Assembly (NCBI GenBank): GCA_943737045.1
Contig: CALSFV010000473.1
Span: forward strand, 1-64,000
Source of the DNA: Parapristionchus giblindavisi
Taxonomy: Eukaryota > Nematoda > Chromadorea > Rhabditida > Diplogasteridae
Length of the DNA stretch: 64,000 bases
Direction: 5' to 3'
The translations under genes were made by a program, and so were the position numbers. Below are positions 1 to 23,246 of this stretch, one piece after another. The notes below the pieces were generated by a model that was not told the origin of the DNA, ran no database searches, and saw only the letters and a program-made list of their open reading frames with translations. Every line of letters starts with the position of its first letter. Position 1 is the stretch's first letter.

Positions 1-282
1 AGAGTCTCCATAGAAAAAAATATATAATAAAATGAAAGAGTATAAAGGAAAGATGTAATGGAGTTTTGCTGCATTTTTGTCATTAGACGTGGCGGCCGAA
101 ACACCATTGGGCACATTATTAGCTAACTTATTTATTTAAAAAATAATACTATTGATTTAATTATAATAAAGAAATAAAGAGAGCATTTACGTTGATATAT
201 AGATAGTTAGCACAAAGTGAAGGGGTGGCAATCAGGAAGATTGATCAGAGAATATCAAGAACAGATGGGAGTACAGAAGAAG

Positions 283-664
283 TGATGGAGAGGGAGAGGA
301 GGGAGAGAGGGAGAGAGAGAGAGAGAGGGCGAGAGAAAAGAAGAGGGAGAGGGAAAGGCATAAGGAGAGGGAGAGGGAGAGGGGAGAGGGAGAGAGAAAA
401 GAAGAGGGAGAGGGAAAGGCATAAGGAGAGGGAGAGGGAGAGGGAGAGAGAAAAGAAGAGGGAGAGGGAAAGGCATAAGGAGAGGGAGAGGGAGAGGGAG
501 AGGGAGAGGGAGAGGGAGAGGGAGAGGGAGAGGGAGAGGGAGAGGGAGAGGGAGAGGGAGAGGGAGAGGGAGAGGGAGAGGGAGAGGGAGAGGGAGAGGG
601 AGAGGGAGAGGGAGAGGGAGAGGGAGAGGGAGAGGGAGAGGGAGAGGGAGAGGGAGAGGGAGGA
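283..664. repeat. (GGGAGA)n purine microsatellite
   Basis: About 380 bp of almost pure purine on the plus strand. It starts with three imperfect copies of a roughly 50-bp unit (GAGAGAAAAGAAGAGGGAGA plus an aggcataagg segment) and then becomes a clean GGGAGA hexamer array from about 482. Both strands are open across it, so the Arg/Glu-rich and Ser/Leu-rich reading frames are artefacts of the repeat. Similar purine tracts lie at 2839-2893, 3010-3115 and 8010-8122. Confidence 0.95.
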
Positions 665-1660
665 AGTGGGAAAAAGATCAGTCACAAAGATGCATTACGC
701 AGCTTTTCCCAAGCTAGTCGTCCATGAAACTAGAATTGTCTATAATAATTTGTAGATATTTTAGTCACTATTTTTTAAACTTTTTTTTCATTTTGACGAT
801 ATAAATTATAACGAATGACATAAATTCAACAGCAGAGATAACGAGCAAAAGTTGCGAAAATACAAAAAAAGGATCAGAAAATGACGAGAGAGCGTGTAAA
901 AAGAGGAGAGTCTTCTATTCATTTTGAATAGAGCAATTTTCATATTAAGCAAGATTAATGTTGTAATTCATCAAATTTAAAGTCTAACAAAGGAAGATAA
1001 TTAACGACCGTAGATCGCGCAGTGATGGCATATTAAAGGTCTCTCTCTCTCAATGGTCTCTTCGACGCGCCATGCTCCCTCGTCGTTAGAGAACAGAGAA
1101 ATAGCGGGCACAATCAAGAGATTATTGAGAGAGGTAAGGGGCTCCCTTTAATGACCGTAGGTCGAGGACTGAAAGTTGAGTTTATAATTCGATAAAGGGC
1201 GCATAAATCACTGGGACTGAGAGACATCCCCCAAATTGCATGGAATTTCGACGGTAAGAATGGTGGAGAGAAGGTCAAGAAAAGGAGAGGGAGAGAGGGA
1301 GAGGGATAGGAGAGAGAGGAGGGCAGAAGGAGAGGAGGAAAAACTGAGACAGTAGCATGGGCATTTCAGACAAAATTATGCTCGTTCGGAAATATCAGCG
1401 CGAATTTTTCTTGAGAAATTACAAAAGAATTACTAAAGAAAGAATAACCCCTTTCATCACACTAGAGATCAAGTGATTTTACTGGTTCGTTGATCTTGTC
1501 AATAAGAAGTGTTAATCCGTAATGTGTTCAAAAGTCAAGAAAAATAACCAAAATCAACGAAAACTCTCCACGTTTCGAAAACTCTCTCGCGCATCTTTTC
1601 GTTTCTTTTCACAACATTTTTTTTGGAAAACCACGAACTCTAGGCTTGTCTCAGCTGAGA
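665..1660. other. AT-rich non-coding stretch with one MITE
   Basis: I see no gene here. 665-1030 is unremarkable AT-rich DNA. 1033-1151 is a MITE listed separately. 1260-1350 is a short purine-rich tract. The only reading frame (1522-1716) runs into a palindromic repeat and has no coding character. Confidence 0.6.
1033..1151. mobile_element. TTAA-flanked MITE, copy 1
   Basis: Begins TTAAAGG and ends CCTTTAA. Related copies are at 34032-34152 and 50895-51016. Shared internal words include tctctcaatggtctctt and gttagagaacagagaaatag. All three keep inverted ends and a TTAA at each side, which fits a TTAA target duplication (piggyBac-like class, inferred). No coding capacity. Confidence 0.7.
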
Positions 1661-2060
1661 CTGAATGCATGAACGCCGGCAAAAATTTGCCGGCAAACGT
1701 GACGTCACAAGCGTAGGCTGAGGCGTTTGCCAGCTATCCTCACCCTACGCTTGCGACGTCACGTTGGTCGACAAACCACAATGTTCTATAGACTGTGAAA
1801 GCCAAAACGACCGCTCAACATAGAAACTCTCTCAAATGCAATCGTCTTTCGCTTGTCATGCTACACAGCGTTCTCATGACTTTCAAAGCAAGAACGACCG
1901 CTCAACATAGAAACTCTCTCGAATACAATGGTCTCTCCTTTGTCTTGCTTTCGAAGAAAAATGGCTTGGACCAGAATACTGTGCAATGTTCTATAGATTG
2001 TGAAAGCGAAAACGACCGCTCAACATAGAAACCCTCTCAAATGCAATCGCGTCTTTCGCT
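1660..2060. repeat. Palindromic MITE followed by ~115-bp direct repeats
   Basis: 1660-1785 has inverted halves built on cgtgacgtcacaagcgtagg and its complement, related to the elements at 23350-23497 and 54982-55257. It is followed by three direct repeats carrying gaccgctcaacatagaaac (near 1809, 1896 and 2014). The same unit sits inside the element at 54982-55257, so this is probably a rearranged member of that family. Confidence 0.65.
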
Positions 2061-2076
2061 TGTCTGGCTATGGAAA

Positions 2077-2279
2077 CATAGGTCGAAAAGTATGCTACAA
2101 AGTACCAAGCCTGACCGCATTTTGAGCCAAAATTTCATAAAAATCGAAAAACCTGACCGTATTTTAAGCCAAAATTTCACAAAAATCGAAAAACCTGACC
2201 GTATTTTGAACCAAATTTGACAAAATTCGAAAAACCTGACCGCATTTTGAAATCCGAAAACCTAGCTATTCGACCTATG
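2077..2279. mobile_element. CATAGGTCGAA palindromic MITE
   Basis: Inverted ends CATAGGTCGAAAAG and its complement enclose tandem units of about 50 bp, each with caaaaatcgaaaaacctgac. Other copies: 11856-11974, 18023-18142, 19132-19376, 33714-33834, 34392-34515 (degenerate), 44332-44451 and 53349-53460 (truncated). Copies differ in the number of internal units. Confidence 0.8.
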
Positions 2280-3590
2280 TATGGAAACAAAATGGCTTGA
2301 ACCAGAATACTGTGAAACGGTTTCAAGGCGTTAATGGATACGGTCTCTGATCCATAAATGAATAAATAAATGATGTCGTGAATCAAAACAGCGCTGTCTA
2401 CAACTAAATATAATAGAAACACGTCACTCGTCAAAGCTGCGCTGTGAACGTTATAAATTTATTATTATTATTACTATTATTATGTATATTATTAGACCAA
2501 AGCATCTGACGTGACCCCCTACAGCTACTTAGTAATAAAAATAAAAATAAATTTACAAGTACAATATTTTTAAACTATTTAATTTTTTTTTCTTTATCAA
2601 GCACAAAACTATTGGGGAGGGAATGGTTGCCGCTAAACGACTGATTAGTCTGAATAGATTATAAGAACAATTATGGGGAGAAATTCTTGGCACCGTGCCA
2701 AGATGTCGCGCTATATCTCTTTTACTACACAAATTGCCGTAGAAAAGCAAACAAAGGTGGGGGTTTAAAACGCTCTGAAAGAGGCATAAAAGAACTTGTA
2801 GATGTATGGAGTAGATAAAACAGATAGAAGAAGAATGATGGGGAGAGAGGGAGAGGGAGAGGGAGAGGGAGAGGGAGAGGGAGAGGGAGAGGGACATAAA
2901 GAGGTGGAGGGAGACAGGGAGAGAAAGAGAAAGAAAACAGTGAAACGCAGCTATGGCACAATTCGATATTTTCAGTTCTCAGCTTATAAGGATAATGGCA
3001 GAAACTCAGAGAGAGGGAGAGGGAGAGAAAGGGAGAGGGAGAGGGAGAAAGAGAGGGAGAAGAAGGGGGAGAGGGATAGAGAAGGAGAGAGAGAGAGGGA
3101 GAGGGGGGGGGTAGAGAGTTGAAATCGAGTTGGTGATTGTCGTATATTGTTCATTTCAACGTGAGAAGACAAAAAGCCTTCGCCACATAAGAGCTAGCTC
3201 GTTTCTAAAGATCAAAGATCAAAGATCAAAGATCACATCCCACAGTGGCTCAACGAACGATCAAAGATCAAAGGCTGCCGATGACTGGAAATGACGATTA
3301 ATCACTGTTAGAGTACAGATCGGATCAGCGAGAGATTATGCGCTCTCTCAATATCCCATACTCTCTCGTCTGCTCTCTTTCTCTGCCGCTCTCTTCAGTC
3401 GCGACACTATCTCGATCATCGCTAGTGTGCCTGCACTCTCTCAATATCCCATGATCTCTCACTCTCAAAGGAGACGAAGTAGTGGAAAAATCACGATTAA
3501 CGACGAGATAGCGTACAAAAATGAGATGGTACAGGGAGTTAGAGTGGAACGAGAGATAATGCGAAAGCGAGAGAGCGACAGAGAGTCAGA
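2280..3590. other. Non-coding stretch with purine tracts and a GATCAAA heptamer array
   Basis: No gene seen. It holds two GGGAGA-type tracts (2839-2893 and 3010-3115) and heptamer runs of GATCAAA at 3209-3238 and 3258-3272. The same heptamer marks exon borders in the genes further right, but no exon is visible here. Confidence 0.6.
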
Positions 3591-3594
3591 GACG

Positions 3595-3742
3595 GCCGTG
3601 AGAGTGTGCAAAAGTGAGAGAGACAGTCAGAGACGGACGAGAGAGTGTGCAAAAGTGAGAGAGACAGTCAGAGACGGACGAGAGAGTGTGCAAAAGTGAG
3701 AGAGACAGTCAGAGACGGACGAGAGAGTATGCAAAAGTGAGA
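3595..3742. repeat. ~41-bp minisatellite
   Basis: About 3.6 copies of a unit containing gtgagagagacagtcagaga followed by cggacgagagagtgtgcaaaa. The word gcaaaagtgagagag recurs about every 41 bp. No gene. Confidence 0.85.
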
Positions 3743-5610
3743 GAGCACAGACCCAGATATGAAACGTTGCTATGTATGCATTGATGATGGATGAATGTGG
3801 CACATCCGATATGGGCACAGAAAATGAGATGCACTTAGAGTGCGGAGACTGCGTAGCAGCCCACCCATAAAGCATATAAGGACCACTGCATAGTTCCCAC
3901 AGTAATACAATACTGCGTAGCAGCCCAACGGTAACACTCACTGCACGGCTGCCCACGCATAAGTAATAATAACAATAATCTTGATTTGGTAACAGTGCGA
4001 AAAGACAAGGACACATAAATTGGTACAAACTGTGGCAACACTCGTTTTTAACCCAGATGTTTTCATTTACTTCTTCTTCCAAATTCTCTTCCCTCAGATT
4101 CTCTTCCCTGCCCCCCAATTCTATCGTCCCTTAGGAACACTGATATCTCCTTCTAGGCTCAATCCATAAGCACTATTTCATTCCATTCCTTATTTTCTTC
4201 ACTTGTTTATTTATTTGTTTCACATCATTTGTTCGCTAAATGTGAATAAATATATATTATTAAATGTTGTCGCATCTTATTTGATGCATGATAGCTTTAT
4301 TTGTCTACGAGAGAGTATTGCCAATGCGGAGAGTAAAATTAGCTTGGGGTGTGCCTTTAAAGGAGATCTAACAACAACATTAAATACAGTAAAGCGCGTA
4401 ACCGCGCACGAAATAATAATAAGAATACTATTTTTTATTTCTCTCTTTAACGATAAAAAGAGAGATATGAGCGATCAGACTGCGTAGCAGCCCACCATCA
4501 CCAGTAACTGTGTAGCAGCCCCGCGGTATACCTGGTAGTGACTAAATGAGCACCTTGACCCGCTCTCTACCCGGAATGAAGTCAGTGCAAAAAGTGAAGA
4601 GGAATTGAATAGAGGTGATGAGTAGACCGTCTCTCTCTACCTCTCCTTATTTTCTCCCTCTCCCTCTCCTTATTTTCTCCCTCTACCTCTTCTTATTTAC
4701 TCCTCTCCCTCTCCTTATTCTCACTACTTCTTTGCCTCTGTCCCAGTTGAAAAGGAACGGATTGAGGAAAAGTAAAAGGGAGAGGAAGAGATAGAGAGAG
4801 AGATACATGCTTAGATTGTGCGAAGAAAGAGGTCGACAGATATTCGTCAATAGACCGATCGATAGATGATAGATTACGGTAATAATGAGCGATCGATAAG
4901 TGATCAGAGGTGATATTCAAATTTCGAGCGATCGATCGACGATAGATAACTAAGGTAATAAAGATCAATCGATAAGAGGTGAGAAAGGGATATTAAAATT
5001 TCCCTGGATCAATAAAGAAGGAAAGAACGAAAGAATAATCCAGAGCTCATGGTAATAACGATCGACCAATAATACGGTGGTAGATTCAAAAGTAGATCAG
5101 CAATGAGTTTCGATTTTTTTTTTAGTCATAGCTACAATAACGGAACGATCGCGACACTGTGGGGCTGCTACGCAGTAACTATCTGGCGTAACTAGGAGTC
5201 CGAAATCCTAGTTACGCGAAATTCGAGTGTCACAGCGATAAAGAGTGTGCTCCATTATAGCCTTTCCCATACCATCCACAGTACGACACTGAATAGTCTT
5301 ATTTTCTTTGAGAGAAACACGAAGGACATTGGTTTAGTGGCCCTTGCAATCAGGCAGCTTTTTTAAACTATTTTGAATCTAATCAGGTAATTCGATCAAA
5401 CTCTGATTAGGAGCAATTAAGATCTGTTTTTGATAAATCCAAATTTGTTTTGGCATGACCAGATCTTGATTGCCTGAATATAACCAGGACATTTTAGTGA
5501 AATATTTAGCCACGATAAGTGTTGAAATTGCTCAAACTAGATACAAACTGAGATGCCTGAGTCATTCCGAAAAAACTCTCCATCTTCCCCTGATCGACCT
5601 CTTCCTGACC
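3743..5610. repeat. Dispersed CTGCGTAGCAGCCCA repeat region
   Basis: No gene seen. The word CTGCGTAGCAGCCCA occurs near 3850, 3911 and 4481, with variants near 3936 and 4505 and an inverted copy near 5161. This looks like broken MITE ends. 4640-4730 is CT-rich. 4820-4980 has degenerate gatcgataga units. 5190-5225 holds a short hairpin around cgtaactagga. Confidence 0.55.
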
Positions 5611-5615
5611 ATTAA

Positions 5616-7831
5616 GAGACCGGCTCGGTAAGAGTCGAGCATGGTCCGGACATTCGCGAGGAATTTCGATCTGGGCCTCAATACTTTCATCATAGACACA
5701 TACCGGGGGGAGACCGATGAAAGTTATAGAGAAAATGCCCTTAGGCTCAAACCCGGCTCAAATATGTCACATTAAGTAAAAAATTGAAAAATTCATATCT
5801 TCTCAATCATGATAGCTAGGAATTTTATTTCTTTTTATTAGTGAATAACATGTCATGCACTCTTACAAACATAGCTGAACAGCAATATCATATCGTTTCG
5901 AATATGTTTTTTCGTGTCTGATTTTCAGATTTTTTTCTTCTATCCTCGTTGAAGAGATACTGCAAGAAAATTCATAGTGCATATTGTAGCCCTGACGATT
6001 ATGTACATGGTGATCATATTCCCTTGGCCAGCCAGTTTGTCATAAGCCTCGAGAATTGCAACTGAATGTGAGATATGTGCAAATTTCAAAAATCGAAAAT
6101 TAAATTTCTTGAAATTCGCAAGAGTAAGAGGTAGCTTTATTATGTCATTTTACTCGTAGTGATGAGCGGACATAGGAAAAATATACAAATAGACTCGGAC
6201 TACATTTTGAAAAAATTGAGAAAAATAATTATTTTATTTTTATTTTTTCAACTCCCACATTCAGTCGACCGTCAAGACAAGTTGATTCATAGGGCGGATG
6301 GTGACTGATGCATGTGCGTTTGCAGAGACGACTGCCACGTGAAGAATCGTTGCTTCGCAGATCTCGAATTTATTTTTTTATATATCAAACTTGAATATTT
6401 ATATGTTTCTTTCATATAAATCGGTTGGAAGGTAGCGTACTGCATCCAAAGCTATACCATTTCTATCAGTAGGAGTATACGGTATTGAACAACTGTAATC
6501 GCCAGAAATCGCGAACTGATTTTTTTTCAGTCGACCCAAGATTCTCAACCATGACCCCGGGTTCATGGTTGAGAAAGGCTGAGGTCGAAAAATTTATGAT
6601 GATTCCAGACCAAATACTATTTAGCATTATATCAACAGTGGGCCAACTTTTATTTTTATGGATACCATAGCTCGAATTACCGTAATCTAGCAACCGTATC
6701 CTATAATAATGTGGTGAGATTCTCGGAAAATTCAGGTGCGTGCATTACTAGTACGGTAATTCGAGTTATGGTATCCATAAAAATTAAAGTTGGCTCACTG
6801 TTGATATAATGCCGCATAGTATTTGGTCTGGAATCATCATAAATTTTTCGACCTCAGCCTTTCTCAACCATGAACCCGGGGTCATGGTTGAGAATCATGG
6901 GTCGACTGAAAAAAAGATCAGTTCGCGATTCCTAACGATTATGGTATTCAAGTACAGTTCACTCCCACTGATAACAATGGTACAGCTTTGGTTGCCATAC
7001 GCCACCTTCCAACCGATTTATGTGAAAGAAACATATAAATATTCAAGGTTGATAATTAAAAAAAATAAATTCGAGATCTGCGAAACGACGATTCTTCACG
7101 TTGCAGTCGTTTCTGCAAACACACATGCATCAGCCACCATCCGCCCTATGAATCAACTTGTCTTGACGGTCGACTGAATGTGGGAGTTGAAAAAATAAAA
7201 ATAAAATAATTATTTTTCTCAATTTTTTTAAAATGTAGTCCGAGTCTATTTGTATATTTTTCCTATGTACGCTCATCACTACGAGTAAAATGACATAATA
7301 AAGCTACCTCTTACTCTTGCGAATTTCAAGAAATTTAATTTTCGATTTTTGAAATTTGCACATATCTCACATTCAGTTGCAATTCTCGAGGCTTATGACA
7401 AACTGGCTGGCCAAGGGAATATGATCACCATGTACATAATCGTCAGGGCTACAATATGCACTATGAATTTTCTTGCAGTATCTCTTCAACGAGGATAGAA
7501 GAAAAAAATCTGAAAATCAGACACGAAAAAACATATTCGAAACGATATGATATTGCTGTTCAGCTATGTTTGTAAGAGTGCATGACATGTTATTCACTAA
7601 TAAAAAGAAATAAAATTCCTAGCTATCATGATTGAGAAGATATGAATTTTTCAATTTTTTACTTAATGTGACATATTTGAGCCGGGTTTGAGCCTAAGGG
7701 CATTTTCTCTATAACTTTCATCGGTCTCCCCCCGGTATGTGTCTATGATGAAAGTATTGAGGCCCAGATCGAAATTCCTCGCGAATGTCCGGCAGGGGGT
7801 CAAAATGCTCGAGTCTTACCGAGCCGGTCTC
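5616..7831. mobile_element. 2.2-kb foldback element flanked by TTAA
   Basis: Nearly perfect inverted repeat. The left arm (5616 to about 6684) and right arm (about 6755 to 7831) match over about 1.07 kb, with a loop of roughly 70 bp. Ends read TTAA-GAGACCGG and CCGGTCTC-TTAA, consistent with a TTAA target duplication. The arms share words such as cgcgaggaatttcgatctgg. No protein remains; the short frames inside are mirror images of each other. Confidence 0.88.
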
Positions 7832-9183
7832 TTAATAGCCCTTCAGTTTACAGTGCTAGATCACCCTGGATTACGGTAGGTCCCCCCTTACCGTAATCCA
7901 CCTCCGGGAAGGAGGATTACGGTAGATCTCCAATTATTCGATCGATTACGGTATTAGGAATGTGATCGAGAGTATTAGTGGAACAAAGAATAAGCAGATC
8001 TTCTTTCTCTCTAGAGGGAGAGAGAGATAGAGAGAGAGGGAGGGAGAGGGAGATTGAGAGAGAGAGGGAGAGAGAGAGAGAGAGAGAGAGAGAAAGGGAG
8101 AGATTGAGAGAGGGGGGGGGGAGAGAAAGGATGTCCCTCTCGCTCTCACAGTCGCATCATAATGGAGAGAATCTAATTATCGAGAGCCGTTCTTTCTCCC
8201 TCTCCTTTCTCTCTACCCTCCTCTCCCTCTCCTTTTCTCCCTCTACCCTCCTCCCCCGTCTCTAACGGTTTCATTCACACGAACCGGATCCATTTCAAAG
8301 ACAGACAGAGTGTAGTCTACTCCTACCACTCATACTGTTTCTCTAACACATACTGACATTATTAAAGGAATAGCAGAAGCTATTGCTTGAAACCGTTCAG
8401 GCCGCACCCTCTCTCATTTCCTTCGTCTACCCTCACAAGCTAAATATATTTCGAAGACCTCAGGGATGGACATCTTTCCCTTACTAGTAATGACGTCACC
8501 CCTGTTCCTTTAATATTCAAATGACCAATAGTTAAATGCGAAATAACTGCAAAAAACAACAATATAACAGATATATAATTATTTCATCATCCAAACGCAA
8601 AACAATCCCTTAAAGGAAGAAGAGTAGAATAAAGAAAAAGAAGTGAAGCGAGGGTATACTGTATGTACGTACGGTAAGTGTCTAACAAATCAAATAAATG
8701 AAGAGAAACAATCAATCAAATCGATAATGGTGCTCTAAGAAGTCAAACTATGGGTGAAATGGGAGAGAAAAAAATCGATAATCATATTTAGGTATACGGT
8801 AGTAATAAAAGAATACCGAAACGATGTGCTGAAAAGAGATAGTATAGTATAGCCTAGTCGAACAAAAGATGATAGAAGATAGAAGAAGAAGAAAAAACAA
8901 GAATAAATATATAATAGATATTGGCCATAATCGATAATTGATTCAACAGAAACGCTTGATCAATCGATAAAATCAATAAACATCGGGTAGGGTCGGGGGA
9001 CAAGTTAGCATAGGAAAACAAAACATTCAACAAGAACAACAGCAGTCACACTCATGACAGTTATGTAATGATGATGAAGAAGAAGAATAGGTACCGTATA
9101 CCAGATATGGCATACCGTATACAAGATATGGTATACCGTAGACCGGGGCGTGCAGGGAGTTGATGGTGGGAGCTAGCTGGAGC
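7832..9183. other. Region downstream of ABCE1; hairpin, purine tract, small repeats
   Basis: No gene seen. 7868-7925 is a hairpin built on ttaccgtaatcc and its complement. 8010-8122 is a GAGAGA tract. 9088-9142 holds about two copies of a 23-bp unit with ataccgtatac. The 3' UTR of ABCE1 should lie just below 9184, but I cannot place its polyadenylation signal. Confidence 0.5.
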
Positions 9184-22022
<12,839 letters not shown>

Positions 22023-23246
22023 GGCGACGTAGATTGAAGGGGCCCGTAACCCAGTGAGCGAGAAACCTCAAGAAATGAACAGTTATTAGTTGATAAGGAC
22101 AAGAAATGGATTACAATGATTGATTTCCTTCAAATCAAACGGAATACGTAAGAAGCGTGTATGACCGGAAAACGAGGTGATAGCGTGTATGAGCACGAAA
22201 TGAAGAAGAGATCGGATAATAATGTTCATTACGTATTACTATTATTGAGAAGGCAAAAAAAATAAATAAACGAAAGGAATGCGAATACAATTAGAAGTAG
22301 AGGTTGCAACATAGCGAGCAATCAAAGTAAGCTTCCATTGGTGCAGGAATAACCACATGCCTTAACGGCTATAAAGGGGATAAAGATGATAAAGATCGAA
22401 AAGCCTTGAGCTCTCAATTGCGACAAAAAACCTTCTAAATGAACAAAAGCTCAACGAACAAGAGGAATCACGCAATTTCGCCCCATAAATGGCCTGACGG
22501 TAAATTGTAAATGATTCTGTATCCAATGAGCCATGATCAAAATACTAAATAAATAAAGGAACAAGCAAGAAAATCAGTTAAAGTTGGAAAAACTGAAATT
22601 TTGGCATGAAATTCAAATCTACCGTAAGCTAACAAGCGTTGCGAGAGAAAATAGTGAGCATTTTCACTCACTCGCAGGCCGCGATAGAGTGTGCGAAAGG
22701 AAGAGAATTAGAGAAGACAGAACTGCGCGTCAAACCCGTCTGGGGTTTGCCGAAGGCGCGATATACGAAGTAAATTTTGGCTCACGCGTTGGTTTTTACC
22801 CAGTATCTCAAGGTACGATTGGGCTTCCGACCTTGCTTCGGCAAGTGTCGATAACCAATATTTTTGGGCCACGCCAAAGGGGGAATCCCGGGCGTAATTG
22901 AATTGTTTTTGTTGAATATGGTTCTTTGAATTTGTTTTATTTATTTATTTTTTCAAAGTTAATGTTTATTGAATCTGCATTATTCATTTATTTATTTTTC
23001 AATATTGTTTTTATTGAGTCTGTTTTTTTTAAAATGAAACAGATTCAATAAAAAAAAACATGTTCAATAAAAACAATTCAATTACGCCTGGGGTTCTCCC
23101 TTTGGCGTGGACCAAAAATTAGAAATAATGTGGAACGTATAATGTGAGCAAACATTGTACAAAGTAAACGCAAGTCAAAGTCAAACAGTCAGTGGAATAA
23201 AATAGAATAGTGAGTCAGTAGGAGTAGTTACTCGTTCACTTCTATC
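22023..23246. other. Divergent intergenic region between ABCE1 and the secreted-protein gene
   Basis: Separates two head-to-head genes, so it should hold both promoters. I see no clear TATA box or initiator. The minus-strand sequence before the ABCE1 ATG has a possible 3' splice site (tttcttgag then GTTTCTCG), which would fit either trans-splicing or a 5' UTR intron, but no leader can be proven. 22858-23119 is a foldback element. Confidence 0.5.
22858..23119. mobile_element. Foldback element, GGCCACGCCAAAGGG ends
   Basis: Inverted ends tttgggccacgccaaaggg and ccctttggcgtggaccaaa continue inward through cgtaattgaattgttttt and its complement. The centre is T-rich with paired attcaataaa words. 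About 260 bp, no coding frame. Confidence 0.78.

Noticed and set aside
225..755. 176-aa Arg/Glu repeat frame and its Ser/Leu mirror
   Set aside because: Produced by the GGGAGA microsatellite; no exon signals and no conserved part.
22584..22901. 105-aa plus-strand frame upstream of the secreted gene
   Set aside because: Runs into the foldback at 22858, has no splice or family support, and an ordinary base composition.
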